Notes: a model not told the origin generated them from the sequence alone. DNA of 64,000 nucleotides from Lentisphaeraceae bacterium (GCA_021232515.1 JAJPOQ010000048.1:1-64000); one strand, 5' to 3'. Counted from the first letter of the stretch, positions 35,287 to 44,565 are shown. Numbers and translations: made by a program.

Positions 35287-36672
35287 TTATTTCTCCTTCC
35301 TATCTTTGGTCTTCTGACCGATAGCGGTATCTAAGCTCACTGATGTTGGTCTATTACCACGTTGAAGTCGTATAAATACTGCTGACTCTTTCTTCTCTCT
35401 AAGCTTTTCTAGTGCCCCACGTAGATCTTTGATATTCTTTATTTCAAAGCCATGAACTTCAGTGATAACATCACCACGCGAAATGAGTGGACGGCCGAAG
35501 TAAGTACTAGTTGCTGCTGGAGAACCACCCTCTATACCAGTAACCAAAACACCTTCATTCACTTTAAGGTTGTAACGATAGTAGTCTGTAGAGCTTATGT
35601 CATTTACAGTCAAACCGAACTCTTCAATACTGATCGAAGTTACTTTTGGTTTTTCATCAAAAATAACTGATAGACTTTTATCTTTACCATTTCGAATTAT
35701 TTCCAAATCTGTCTGACGACCAATTTCCGGCTCAAGATATTTGCGAATTTGTGAAAGAGCTCTTACGCCACGACGAGTGATCTTCTTTCCATCAATTGAA
35801 GTGATGACATCTCCAGGAAGTAAACCACCTTTAGAGGCTGGGGAGTCTCTGTAAACACGAGTGATGCGAATAGACTCACGAGGGAGTTTAAGGACTTGTG
35901 AAAGCTCTTCACTCACTGCTTCATAGTTTATACCAATCCAAGGTTCTTCATCTGAATCATCATCGCCACGGTTTGCAAACATCTTCGCAGCTTTAGCGAC
36001 ACCATCTATTGGAACAATGGAACGGCCCTGAGATATAGCGATAGCTTCTCCATCTAGATTGAAAATAGGCATACCCAAAGTTGGTATGTCGACATTGTGA
36101 GTCAAGTTCATACCGCTAACTAAAACTGAGTCACTACTCCCTTCAATAATTGCCTTAAGACTTCCAAAGCTTGCCGCTGGTTCGAACGCGAGGTTTTTTG
36201 AAGTCGCATTGACTCCAACAATAAACTGGCCAGTTACTAATGTAGAAGTATCGCCAAAAACTATTGGTTGTGTTTTTTCACTAGTTTCGATTTTTATGAT
36301 CGTTAACATGTTGCGCATGTCAGCTTTAACTATCTTAGCAGTATACTCTTCTTCTCCGATCCAAGCTTTAACATCTGTCACGTCGCCCTCTTTAAAATAC
36401 AACGTAGCAACATGGCCTTTATCGTCGATTACCACACCATTTAAAGTGATAGAGTTTGTGCGACCAGGCTTTTTTAGAGCAAGCTGCAGAAAGACAACAC
36501 CTGAACTAACTTTCTTAACTGTCTCATCTACAGTTTTTTGTACAGACTCTAAATACTCACGACCTGCCTTAGGTTCAGAATCTGAATCAAAAAAACCGGC
36601 ATTGGTTGTTGTCGAAAAAAACAGCATCATCGCCATCGACAACAACATCAAACTTTTTGGAAATACTACCAT
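35287..36672 (-). CDS. HtrA-like pseudoprotease with PDZ domains
   Basis: An N-terminal signal or anchor (MVVFPKSLMLLSMAMMLFF) precedes a trypsin-like domain whose three catalytic motifs are all gone: TNxHV is replaced by HVATLY, SDLAVLK by RNMLTIIK, and GNSGGP by PTLGMPIFN. It keeps beta-barrel strands such as GVVIDDKGHVATL. PDZ regions lie at about 245-335 (WIGINYEAVSEELSQVLKLP) and 345-445 (GVLVTGIEGGSPAATSTY). The active HtrA-DJ-1 gene starts 2 bases downstream, so the pair is co-transcribed. It may form mixed complexes with, or tune, the active partner (inference). Confidence 0.82.
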   Translation of the reverse strand: MVVFPKSLMLLSMAMMLFFSTTTNAGFFDSDSEPKAGREYLESVQKTVDETVKKVSSGVVFLQLALKKPGRTNSITLNGVVIDDKGHVATLYFKEGDVTDVKAWIGEEEYTAKIVKADMRNMLTIIKIETSEKTQPIVFGDTSTLVTGQFIVGVNATSKNLAFEPAASFGSLKAIIEGSSDSVLVSGMNLTHNVDIPTLGMPIFNLDGEAIAISQGRSIVPIDGVAKAAKMFANRGDDDSDEEPWIGINYEAVSEELSQVLKLPRESIRITRVYRDSPASKGGLLPGDVITSIDGKKITRRGVRALSQIRKYLEPEIGRQTDLEIIRNGKDKSLSVIFDEKPKVTSISIEEFGLTVNDISSTDYYRYNLKVNEGVLVTGIEGGSPAATSTYFGRPLISRGDVITEVHGFEIKNIKDLRGALEKLREKKESAVFIRLQRGNRPTSVSLDTAIGQKTKDRKEK

Positions 36673-36890
36673 GAAAAAAATCCCAGATAAAATTTTCTGC
36701 TAACTAGCCCAAATTTCTTTAAGCGCTCAAACTTCGAAAGATAAAATATTCCACCTTATTTCACAGCATACAACAGTATCCCCAACTATTTTCGTAAAAG
36801 AGATGAGCCAAAACCAGGCCAAGTTAAATTCTTCACATAGGCATACTTCATGCGAACTTAGAAGGACAACAATTTAAGTAATAGGGTATT

Positions 36891-38360
36891 ATGAGTACAA
36901 TTTTATTAGTAGAGGACGATGTAACAAGCAGAGAGATGCTTGTTCACAGGCTAGTCAACTGCGGATACCAAGTCCTACAAGCTGGCACAGGTAAAGATGC
37001 GCTTGAGATGATCCTTTGTTGCTTACCTGACCTAATTCTTCTCGACATAACACTACCGGACATAAGCGGTTTGGAGGTTCTATCGAACCTAAAGGGCAAC
37101 ACTAAAACCAGCAATATTCCCGTTGTTATAGTTTCAGGACGCAACACAAGTGAGGACATCATCTCTGGTCTAAACATGGGTGCATCTGACTATATAACTA
37201 AGCCTTATCAATGGGGAATCATCAACGCTCGCATCAAAAGTGCTCTACGAACTGTTGAAGTCTCTCGTCTACTTAAAGAAGCCTTATACCATGAAAAGGT
37301 CAATGTACAGACTAAGTCTGACTTCTTGGTCAACATGAGTCACGAAATAAGAACTCCACTAAATGGCATACTTGGCGTTGTTCAGCTTATGGAGTCTACT
37401 GGACTGACAGCTCAACAAGATGAATACTTAAAGATCATGAACCGTTCAGGTGAAGCTCTTATTCATATAGTGAACAGCTTACTCGACATCTCAAAGATAG
37501 AAGCAGGTCATCTCGATATAGACCAGCAACCTTTCAATATTGAAGAAATGGTTCAAGGCGTCTCTGAAATGATTTACCCTAAAGCATGTCAAAAAGACCT
37601 TGAGATATTTATCAACTCAGAGCCTGGCATAAACCTCGACGTCATAGGCGACCAAGCTAGAATTGCTCAAATCATAACCAACTATGCTGCCAATGCACTC
37701 AAATTTACCGATAAAGGCTGTATCACCTTCAACATCAAATCCAACCAAGGCTCTCCGAAGGGTTCAGTTTACAGAATTGAAGTCGAAGACACCGGTATAG
37801 GCCTTAGTACAGAGGCTCAGAAAAAGCTCTTCCAAAAGTTCATTCAAGCAGATGCTTCCATCTCAAATGAATATGGTGGAACTGGCTTGGGACTCGCTAT
37901 ATGTAAACAAATCGCCGAAGCTATGTCTGGCCATGTCGGCATGTATAGCAAAGAAGGTTCTGGCACCAAGTTTTGGGTCGAGATCCCTCTGAAGTTCAAT
38001 GATGATACTAACGAAAGTCGCAAAGCTCTTGACTTACATGAGAAAAATATTTTGATCATTGGCTCGTCTTATTTCTGTACAAACTATTGTGAAATACTTT
38101 CTCAGGCAAAGGCAAGTGTTACAACTTCAGCTGAAATCCCAAATGGGAATGTTGAAAAGTATGATCTTATCTTAACCACAGACGTTTCGTGTCATGAGGA
38201 TAAAAACCTTGGAGGCCTACCAATTGTGAGTATTCATGAAGGGCTGAGTGGAGTCACTAAAAATGTTGATGGCATGCACTTGCAAGAGCCTATCAAACCA
38301 TCCGAATTGATCAAAGCAATTCGCGATGCACTCTCTGCTGAACAACCTTGTTCATCTTGA
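36891..38360 (+). CDS. Receiver-histidine kinase hybrid with a degenerate second receiver
   Basis: Receiver (ILLVEDDVTSREMLVHRL, phospho-Asp in LILLDITLPDISGLEV), H-box FLVNMSHEIRTPLNGILGVV, and ATPase domain (QIITNYAANALKFT, DTGIGLS, YGGTGLGLAICKQIAEAM). The C-terminal 110 residues look like a receiver fold (NILIIGSSYFCTNYCEIL) but the acidic pocket and phospho-Asp positions are replaced (YDLILTTDVS), so it is probably a non-phosphorylated pseudoreceiver. No membrane segment. It stands alone, divergent from the HtrA genes, with a terminator-like hairpin downstream. Confidence 0.9.
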   Translation: MSTILLVEDDVTSREMLVHRLVNCGYQVLQAGTGKDALEMILCCLPDLILLDITLPDISGLEVLSNLKGNTKTSNIPVVIVSGRNTSEDIISGLNMGASDYITKPYQWGIINARIKSALRTVEVSRLLKEALYHEKVNVQTKSDFLVNMSHEIRTPLNGILGVVQLMESTGLTAQQDEYLKIMNRSGEALIHIVNSLLDISKIEAGHLDIDQQPFNIEEMVQGVSEMIYPKACQKDLEIFINSEPGINLDVIGDQARIAQIITNYAANALKFTDKGCITFNIKSNQGSPKGSVYRIEVEDTGIGLSTEAQKKLFQKFIQADASISNEYGGTGLGLAICKQIAEAMSGHVGMYSKEGSGTKFWVEIPLKFNDDTNESRKALDLHEKNILIIGSSYFCTNYCEILSQAKASVTTSAEIPNGNVEKYDLILTTDVSCHEDKNLGGLPIVSIHEGLSGVTKNVDGMHLQEPIKPSELIKAIRDALSAEQPCSS

Positions 38361-38380
38361 CATAAGAGCTTGTCTTTCTA

Positions 38381-38424
38381 TTAAAAAGCAGCATATTTCT
38401 GAAAATTATAAGCTGACTTTTTAA
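38381..38424 (+). terminator. Long hairpin between kinase gene and zinc-ribbon gene, touching its start codon
   Basis: TTAAAAAGCAGC (38381-38392) pairs with GCTG-A-CTTTTTAA (38412-38424), one bulge, around a 19-base loop. The right arm contains a T-tract and runs into the ATG of the next gene at 38424. It could terminate the kinase transcript and/or limit initiation at that ATG, which has no visible SD. Confidence 0.5.
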
Positions 38425-38666
38425 TGATCCCGATATCTCTAGAAAACTATTTTGAAATATATGTAATCCTATTCCTAGCGGCAGCACTATGCTTTTGGGT
38501 TTACCACGCTTGGATTACATCTCGAAGTGACCTGATTATTTCAGAAGAGAAACTTTGCAGGTGCAAAGAATGTTCGCTCACCTACATCGTCAGCCGTTCT
38601 GAACAAGTAAGTCGTTGCCCACGTTGCAACGCCATAAATAATATAAACCCAAAAGTTAGAATTTAG
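38424..38666 (+). CDS. Single-pass membrane protein with zinc-ribbon-like C-terminus
   Basis: An 80-residue protein: one membrane helix (YFEIYVILFLAAALCFWVYH) and a C-terminal CRCKEC-x17-CPRC pattern typical of a zinc ribbon. No enzymatic motif. ATG 38424 is the only start; no SD is seen and its first base lies in a hairpin arm. Its stop is immediately before the rsmD start, so the two share an mRNA. Role unknown; possibly a membrane-anchored nucleic-acid or protein-binding adaptor (inference). Confidence 0.7.
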   Translation: MIPISLENYFEIYVILFLAAALCFWVYHAWITSRSDLIISEEKLCRCKECSLTYIVSRSEQVSRCPRCNAINNINPKVRI

Positions 38667-39236
38667 ATGAGAATCATCGCTGGAGATGCCCGCGGCATAA
38701 AACTTGAAGCTGGTCCAAATGAAGCTGTTCGACCAACTACCGACCGCATTAAAGAATCAGTTTTTAACATCATCGGTGAAATAGACGATTGTGTAGTCGT
38801 AGATATATTTGCCGGTTCTGGAGCTTTGGGTCTAGAAGCTTTTAGTCGTGGAGCTGAAGAAGTCTACTTTATCGAAAGAGATAGAGTTACTTGCAAAGTG
38901 ATCGAAAAAAATCTGAAAAAAGTCGAAAAAGCGACCGGCGATAAAGACTTTTGTAAAATAATTCAGACTGACTACCAAACTATTCCAACTCGACTTTCTC
39001 AAGTTCAGCCTGACTTGGTTTTAGCTGACCCACCTTACGACAACAATTGTGTCATGGCCATAGATCTACTCAAAAATGAAGCTCTCGCAGATTGGGCTGG
39101 ATCGGAGTGTATACTTTGTCTAGAACACCTTTCAAATACAGTTTTACCGACTGACACAAAGTGGCAAATATTTCGGAGAAAAGATTTCGGTCAAACAGCT
39201 TTCACATTTTGGCAACAAAAGGATCCTCATGCCTGA
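38667..39236 (+). CDS. rsmD: 16S rRNA (guanine(966)-N2)-methyltransferase RsmD
   Basis: A 189-residue N6/N2-type rRNA methyltransferase: RIIAGDARGIKLEAGP, RPTTDRIKESVFNIIG, SAM motif VVDIFAGSGALGLEAFSRGA, and catalytic DPPY in LVLADPPYDNN. Acts on G966 of 16S rRNA in 30S assembly. It is sandwiched between the zinc-ribbon gene and a hypothetical that overlaps it by 8 bp. Confidence 0.95.
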   Translation: MRIIAGDARGIKLEAGPNEAVRPTTDRIKESVFNIIGEIDDCVVVDIFAGSGALGLEAFSRGAEEVYFIERDRVTCKVIEKNLKKVEKATGDKDFCKIIQTDYQTIPTRLSQVQPDLVLADPPYDNNCVMAIDLLKNEALADWAGSECILCLEHLSNTVLPTDTKWQIFRRKDFGQTAFTFWQQKDPHA

Positions 39237-39879
39237 AGACTACACACCCGAATGGTCAAATAACAGAAACTGGACTGAGTATGACTGGGAAATGGCGATG
39301 CGCCAGAGTGACGAATTTGCTTCAAAGTATTTTGATTTACTACAAAAGTATGGTGAACTTCCTGGCAGCGATGACATAATCCTGCAAAAGCTCGATGGCA
39401 AAACCCCTGTTTTAATGGATGATGGTGACTACTATGTTGAGTTTGATCCAGAAGAAATGGCTGAAATAGACGATGATAGTGAAGAAGACTTCAGTCTTGG
39501 CCTTTACTATGAAAACCACGCTTCATTTATGTTACTAAGACAGGTTTCGATTGGCTGGTGTAACATCTACGCGACTTTTTTACTGCCTGAACACAGAAAA
39601 CATGGAGTGACCATTCTCTTTCATCTCGGCAGAGCATTAGCACACTTAATTGGCAGTCTTGGCGATGGTAATTATGAAGTTCCTGCGAGTCACTTAGCTT
39701 CTGCAAAGAGAGCTTTGGATCAAGTGAATAAGGCAATCGGCCTCGTCGATCAATTAACAAAGTTGCGCCCAGCTTACAAAAAGGTGACAACTGCGATAAA
39801 TAAGCACTTAACAGAGATCCAAGGAAAGATAGTCGACCTAGTTTACCAACTTAAAGAGAAGTGTACTGAAAATCAATAA
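39229..39879 (+). CDS. Hypothetical protein, acidic start and helical end
   Basis: 216 residues with an acidic N-terminal segment (FDPEEMAEIDDDSEEDFSLG), a central RQVSIGWCNIYATFLLPEH region, and a long helical C-terminus (SAKRALDQVNKAIGLVDQL...KHLTEIQGKIVDLVYQL). No known domain is recognised by eye. It overlaps rsmD by 8 bp and is co-translated, which suggests a cytoplasmic housekeeping role. It converges on asnB and their ends overlap by 7 bp. Confidence 0.72.
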   Translation: MPEDYTPEWSNNRNWTEYDWEMAMRQSDEFASKYFDLLQKYGELPGSDDIILQKLDGKTPVLMDDGDYYVEFDPEEMAEIDDDSEEDFSLGLYYENHASFMLLRQVSIGWCNIYATFLLPEHRKHGVTILFHLGRALAHLIGSLGDGNYEVPASHLASAKRALDQVNKAIGLVDQLTKLRPAYKKVTTAINKHLTEIQGKIVDLVYQLKEKCTENQ

Positions 39880-41768
39880 CCCAGACTCTCTAGCCAAAAG
39901 CAAACATTTGCTAGGAGCCAGATGTTTCTATCTTTACGCTTAAAAAGTTGTTGTATCTCTCTGTCATTAAATATTCCTACTCGTTTATTTATCTCTAGAC
40001 AAGACCTTTGAAGATTGTTCGTTTGGGAATCTCCAAGCCATTCTTGAAATGGTGTTGGAAAACTCATCTTTTTCCGATCAAATATTGAACTTGGCAAATT
40101 CTTTTTAAAAGTATTTCTTAAAAGACGCTTTGTTTCAACCAAGTCTTTGGCGTTTAACTCATCCACCAATAAATCATCAACTGAACCAGCATTTGGTTTT
40201 AAGCACATCTTCCATGAGTCTTTTTGCTTAAATACATACTCGACTAATAAGTGATCTGTAAAAGGCACTCTCGCTTCGACAGAAGCTGCCATAGTACTTG
40301 AATCGACTCTATTTAGCAGTCCTTCCAAGTTAATTTCTGTGTGCAAGTGCATGCGTCGATCAAACGGCGTACACTTAGAATACTTTTCTAAAAAATCTTC
40401 ATAAAACGAAAAGACTTCATCGTCATCATCTAACTGCTCGCTAAACGACTCTTCGAAAAGGCTCATTTTGGTTTCAAATGGCATCCAACTATGAGTCAGA
40501 AAAAAGTGATCTGCCTCATTAAAGAAAAACGGCCGACCAAAACGCTGAGTAAGCTTATACTCTAAAGGGTGGCCATTTGCCTCTGCTTCACTTTTAGGAG
40601 CTTTTAGAAAATCATAAATTCCATACTGAGGCATAAGGTAGCCACCAAAGATCTCGTCAGCGCCCTCACCTGTTAAAGTCACTTTACAGGTTTCTGAAAG
40701 CTTTTTTGAAAGTCTGTATATACTTGCTTCATTTGGAGTCGAAAGCGGTAAGCCTTTTTGATTAATAAGCATCTTCCAATCATCAAAAAACTTGGAAGAA
40801 TCCATGACTACATTTTCGACTGAGCAATCAATTCCTTTGGCGACTTCTGCAGCATATTGAAATTCATTATATTTTTCGACAGTTGAGCCGGCACAGTATA
40901 ACGGATACTTATTTTCTTTAGTTGCCATAGTCGCAACAATTGCCGAATCTAGACCTCCACTTAAAAAACAACCTACCGGCACATCACTGATTAATCTTCT
41001 TTGAACGGCAGCCTCGACTAAAGAACGCGTTTCTTCAAAAAGCTCTTCTTCTGAAGCTTCAGTTTTTTCAGCATCTGTGAGTATTGGTCTTTGCCAATAT
41101 TGAACAACGGCTTTTTCTTCACCGTTCATCTGAAACTTTACAAAATGTGCTGGCAACAAGGAATGAATACCTTCTAAAAGAGTTCTGTCGCCAAAACTTA
41201 TCCGACAAGAAGTGAAGTAGTGAGAAAGTGAAGCTTTATCTATTTCTCTCTTACCGATGATTTTTAAAATCGCCGCAACCGAAGAGGCGAAAACAAGTCG
41301 GCCCTCTTCGTATATATAATAAAGAGGCTTAATGCCCAGCCTATCTCTGAAAAGTAAAACTTGCTCTTTTACAGGATCGGCGACAGCAAATGCAAAGCAA
41401 CCATTGAAACGTTTAACCGCATCCACGCCCCACTCTATATATGAGTATAAAAGCACTTCAGTATCACTAGATGTGCTAAAGCTGTAACCCTTCCCTATCA
41501 ATTCATTTTTAAGTTCTTGGAAGTTATAAATCTCACCATTGTAGCTGACAGTGACACCTGTAGCAGGATCCTTCATTGGCTGAACACCACCTTCAATATC
41601 TATTATTGACAATCGTGTATGACCCAGCACCCAATTTGGCCCTTGGCACAGAGCTTGCGAATCAGGACCTCGTGATTTCATCGAGTTTAAACTCTCCTGA
41701 AATCGATCAAGATCTGAAACTGAAATGGAATGATTGTTAAAATTTACTATGCCGTTAATACCGCACAT
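39873..41768 (-). CDS. asnB: Asparagine synthase (glutamine-hydrolysing) AsnB
   Basis: From ATG 41768 the product starts MCGINGIVNFNNHSIS, whose Cys2 is the N-terminal nucleophile of the glutaminase domain, so this start is strongly preferred over the upstream ATG at 41807. The glutaminase motifs MKSRGPDSQALC, SYNGEIYNFQELK and SSDTEVLLYSYIEWG follow. The synthetase domain has the PP-loop SGGLDSAIVATMA and LTGEGADEIFGGYLM. Length 631 is in the family range. In AsnB families of this length the role may be amidation of cell-wall or other substrates rather than free Asn. Divergent from the split sensor operon, 51 bases away. Confidence 0.93.
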   Translation of the reverse strand: MCGINGIVNFNNHSISVSDLDRFQESLNSMKSRGPDSQALCQGPNWVLGHTRLSIIDIEGGVQPMKDPATGVTVSYNGEIYNFQELKNELIGKGYSFSTSSDTEVLLYSYIEWGVDAVKRFNGCFAFAVADPVKEQVLLFRDRLGIKPLYYIYEEGRLVFASSVAAILKIIGKREIDKASLSHYFTSCRISFGDRTLLEGIHSLLPAHFVKFQMNGEEKAVVQYWQRPILTDAEKTEASEEELFEETRSLVEAAVQRRLISDVPVGCFLSGGLDSAIVATMATKENKYPLYCAGSTVEKYNEFQYAAEVAKGIDCSVENVVMDSSKFFDDWKMLINQKGLPLSTPNEASIYRLSKKLSETCKVTLTGEGADEIFGGYLMPQYGIYDFLKAPKSEAEANGHPLEYKLTQRFGRPFFFNEADHFFLTHSWMPFETKMSLFEESFSEQLDDDDEVFSFYEDFLEKYSKCTPFDRRMHLHTEINLEGLLNRVDSSTMAASVEARVPFTDHLLVEYVFKQKDSWKMCLKPNAGSVDDLLVDELNAKDLVETKRLLRNTFKKNLPSSIFDRKKMSFPTPFQEWLGDSQTNNLQRSCLEINKRVGIFNDREIQQLFKRKDRNIWLLANVCFWLESLGY

Positions 41769-41819
41769 AACTGGAACTCCGGATTTTATTGATCTCGGCC
41801 GCAACATTGGTGCCAGAGA

Positions 41820-42503
41820 ATGATCGATCTAAAGAAAGAATTACCACATTGGACATCTCTATGTGCCACGGTTCAAGTAATAATAAACTTCGCTCTAATC
41901 TATATATTTTTTAAGACTATTGATTCTGAAGCCGCAAATGAGCAAAAGTGGCTTTACTTCGCTGTTGCCAACGGTCTAACAATTGTTATGGTAATCATAA
42001 ACATAGCTCTATCAAAAGACAACTTTATTCGCCACACAGTAAACATCGCATCTATGCTTGTATACACGTATATACTACCTGTTACACTTCTTATGTCTTC
42101 CATAAAACCAGCATGGGCTCTTATTGCTGGCATGACCTATATAATGCTGATAATATGTGTCACCCCGATTCACATATCTTGTCTCGCTTTCACTGGTGGA
42201 GTCATATTTACTTGGCGTTTTCCTCAATTTTCTGGAGTTGAAATAGATACAATTTACAAACCTCTGCTAGCTTATTTAGCAATGACTGGAGTTGCGATGT
42301 TATGGAGATCCTTATTCATCAAGTTAATGCTTGGCTATTTGCAGTTGACCAACAAAGACCCTGGCAAAGAAAGCTTATATGAAAGTAAGATCCAGGAACT
42401 CGAACAAGAAAGAAACCTTCTAAGAAGTGAGATAGTGGCTCACGTTGTAGAATTAAATGAAGCAGTTTTAAGCCATCAACCTGAAAAACAGGAGGGACAG
42501 TGA
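41820..42503 (+). CDS. Polytopic membrane protein with coiled-coil tail (putative sensor input)
   Basis: 227 residues with about six membrane helices (such as TVQVIINFALIYIFFK, YFAVANGLTIVMVIINIALS, ALIAGMTYIMLIICVTPIHI, LLAYLAMTGVAMLWRSLF) and a cytoplasmic coiled coil (ESKIQELEQERNLLRSEI). No kinase residues. The following two genes encode a soluble kinase and an NtrC-type regulator, so this looks like the membrane input half of a split sensor. The stop (TGA) overlaps the GTG start of the kinase gene. Confidence 0.8.
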   Translation: MIDLKKELPHWTSLCATVQVIINFALIYIFFKTIDSEAANEQKWLYFAVANGLTIVMVIINIALSKDNFIRHTVNIASMLVYTYILPVTLLMSSIKPAWALIAGMTYIMLIICVTPIHISCLAFTGGVIFTWRFPQFSGVEIDTIYKPLLAYLAMTGVAMLWRSLFIKLMLGYLQLTNKDPGKESLYESKIQELEQERNLLRSEIVAHVVELNEAVLSHQPEKQEGQ

Positions 42504-43192
42504 GTAAAAATTCCGCCGCGGCACCGACCGCACTAAGCCCTGAAGATGCTTTCCAGATGAACAGAATCATGCGTCACAAACTACGCAACCATAGCGCTGG
42601 TTTGAAGATGACTTTACATAGAGTTCAGGAAGTATTAGAAGAAGTTAGCTCTGAAATGGCTGACAGATGTAGCCTCATGCTCAACGAACTTGAAGGCCTT
42701 GAACACTTTACTGAACGCATGGACTTAGTCTTTAGTGACCTACCGGAAACTGAGAGTATCATGCTGTTTAACCTCATATGTGACTTACGAAGAAAGTTTG
42801 CCACAAAATTCCCTCTATGCAACTTAGTTTTTGAGGGTAAAGAGTGTGCTGCACTCTTTAAAAATGGAAATATCATCATCCTTGCTCTTTGGGAGTTACT
42901 GGCAAATGCTGGTGAAGCTGCCGGTATAGATGGAGAAGTAACTTTAAAGTGGGAACTTGAAGATAGTGTTAAATTCACTGTTTTTAATAGTGGTGAAGAA
43001 CCACCAGAAAGTATTCCACTTACCCCTCCGATGCCGTTTTATACGGAAAAAGGGAGGCATGATGGTCTCGGATTAGCAATTGTAGATAGAATTTGCCGTT
43101 CATTGGGTGGAAAGTTCCAGCTTTCAACCGAAAGTAATGAAGGAGTTTCTGCTGTAGTCGAATTGCCCCGAGAGGAAATAAGTGATGTCTAG
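42500..43192 (+). CDS. Soluble histidine kinase of the split sensor system
   Basis: 230 residues with an unusual H-box: IMRHKLRNHSAGLKM, like the HKLRN-type of RegB/PrrB-type kinases, followed by an ATPase domain (ALWELLANAGEAAG as N-box, and GRHDGLGLAIVDRIC as G2). No membrane segment; the membrane gene before it probably supplies input. GTG start with a perfect GGAGG SD 4 bases before. The stop overlaps the regulator gene by 8 bp. Confidence 0.85.
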   Translation: MSKNSAAAPTALSPEDAFQMNRIMRHKLRNHSAGLKMTLHRVQEVLEEVSSEMADRCSLMLNELEGLEHFTERMDLVFSDLPETESIMLFNLICDLRRKFATKFPLCNLVFEGKECAALFKNGNIIILALWELLANAGEAAGIDGEVTLKWELEDSVKFTVFNSGEEPPESIPLTPPMPFYTEKGRHDGLGLAIVDRICRSLGGKFQLSTESNEGVSAVVELPREEISDV

Positions 43193-44564
43193 TCCCAAAG
43201 TTCTTGTTGTTGAAGATAATATTCTTGTTAGTCACGCCGTTCGTGACATGCTCGTTGATAATGGTTATGAAGTTGAAGTAGCCGACACTGGTAAAAAAGC
43301 AGAAAAACTCTTAAAAAATGGCGACTTCAATATCGCCCTACTCGACATGGTTCTACCTGATACTCATGGCGACAAACTCCTAAAAGCATGGGATAAGTAC
43401 GCCGACCTCAGAATCATCGTCATGACAGCCTATGGCGAAGTCAACACCGCAGTTGATTGTCTTAAAAATGGCGCCAGCGACTTTCTCGTAAAACCTGTAG
43501 ATAAAGAACTTCTACTAAAAAGCGTTGCTAAAGCGTGTCCTCGTGGCACAGCTGCACCAAGTGCAAAAGCAACTGCCCGACCTTCAGCAAAGATTGTCAC
43601 CAACCCTGCTGAAGCCGATGAAATAATTTTTGCATCTGATAAGATGGCCAAAACGATGGATATAGCATCCATGGTTTCTTCAAGTGACTTTTCAAGCTTA
43701 CTCATTACCGGTGAAAGTGGATCCGGTAAAGGTATGCTTTCTCGTGCTATTCATAGAATGGGTAGCCGTTCCGATAGACCACTAATTGAGATTAACTGTT
43801 CCGCACTTCCTGCGAACTTGATCGAGTCTGAACTCTTTGGTCATAAAAGAGGTGCTTTTACAGACGCGAAAGAAGACAAAGTTGGTCTAATTGAAATGGC
43901 GAACGGCGGTACACTCTTTCTCGATGAAATCGGCGATATGGACATAAAACTCCAAAGTAAGCTTCTCAAAGCTATCGAGGAAAAATCTTTCAGAAGAATC
44001 GGTTGTACTAAAAACATAAAAGTCGATATCCAGATCATCGCTGCAACCAATGCAGATATATTCGATTCAATTAATGAAGGCTCATTTAGACTAGACCTTT
44101 ACTACAGGCTAAGTGTTATTCCTATAGAACTTTCTCCTCTTCGTGACCGCAAGGACGATATAGAGATTCTCTGTAAACACTTTATAAAAATGTATTCACG
44201 CAGATTTGCGAAAAAGATCACCGGCTTTACTGATAACGCCATGAAAGCTCTCAAAGACTTTTCTTGGCCAGGTAACGTTCGTGAGCTTAGTAATGTTGTT
44301 GAAAGAGGCTGTATTCTAACTAAGTCTAACGAAATAACCGAAGACCTTCTCATGCTTCCAAAAGCTGGTGCTGCACTAGTTTTAAATGGCACGCCACAAG
44401 TTGCGTCAAATGAAGTTATGACTTTGGCTCAAGCTGAAGAAAATGCGATAAAAGCAGCATTTGAAAAAGCTGATGGCAATAAGAACGAAGCCGCTAGACT
44501 TCTCGGTGTTCACAGAACCACTCTTTACAAGAAACTTGAAGAATATAATATTCAAGTTTCTTAA
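43185..44564 (+). CDS. NtrC-family sigma-54-type response regulator (GAFTDA variant)
   Basis: Receiver (KVLVVEDNILVSHAVRDM, phospho-Asp in ALLDMVLPDTHG, VMTAYGE, LVKPVDK), AAA+ domain with Walker A GESGSGKGMLS and Walker B GGTLFLDEIGDM, and a Fis-like HTH (NKNEAARLLGVHRTTLYKKL). The RNA-polymerase contact loop reads GAFTDA rather than canonical GAFTGA; variants at this Gly are known in some family members, so sigma-54 dependence is likely but not proven. ATG 43185 is chosen over GTG 43182. The operon ends at a strong bidirectional terminator. Confidence 0.93.
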   Translation: MSSPKVLVVEDNILVSHAVRDMLVDNGYEVEVADTGKKAEKLLKNGDFNIALLDMVLPDTHGDKLLKAWDKYADLRIIVMTAYGEVNTAVDCLKNGASDFLVKPVDKELLLKSVAKACPRGTAAPSAKATARPSAKIVTNPAEADEIIFASDKMAKTMDIASMVSSSDFSSLLITGESGSGKGMLSRAIHRMGSRSDRPLIEINCSALPANLIESELFGHKRGAFTDAKEDKVGLIEMANGGTLFLDEIGDMDIKLQSKLLKAIEEKSFRRIGCTKNIKVDIQIIAATNADIFDSINEGSFRLDLYYRLSVIPIELSPLRDRKDDIEILCKHFIKMYSRRFAKKITGFTDNAMKALKDFSWPGNVRELSNVVERGCILTKSNEITEDLLMLPKAGAALVLNGTPQVASNEVMTLAQAEENAIKAAFEKADGNKNEAARLLGVHRTTLYKKLEEYNIQVS

Positions 44565-44565
44565 A

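Noticed and set aside
36209-36703. Open frame of 164 codons on plus, antisense to the pseudoprotease
   Set aside because: It is a shadow of the pseudoprotease gene with low-complexity composition and no recognisable domain.
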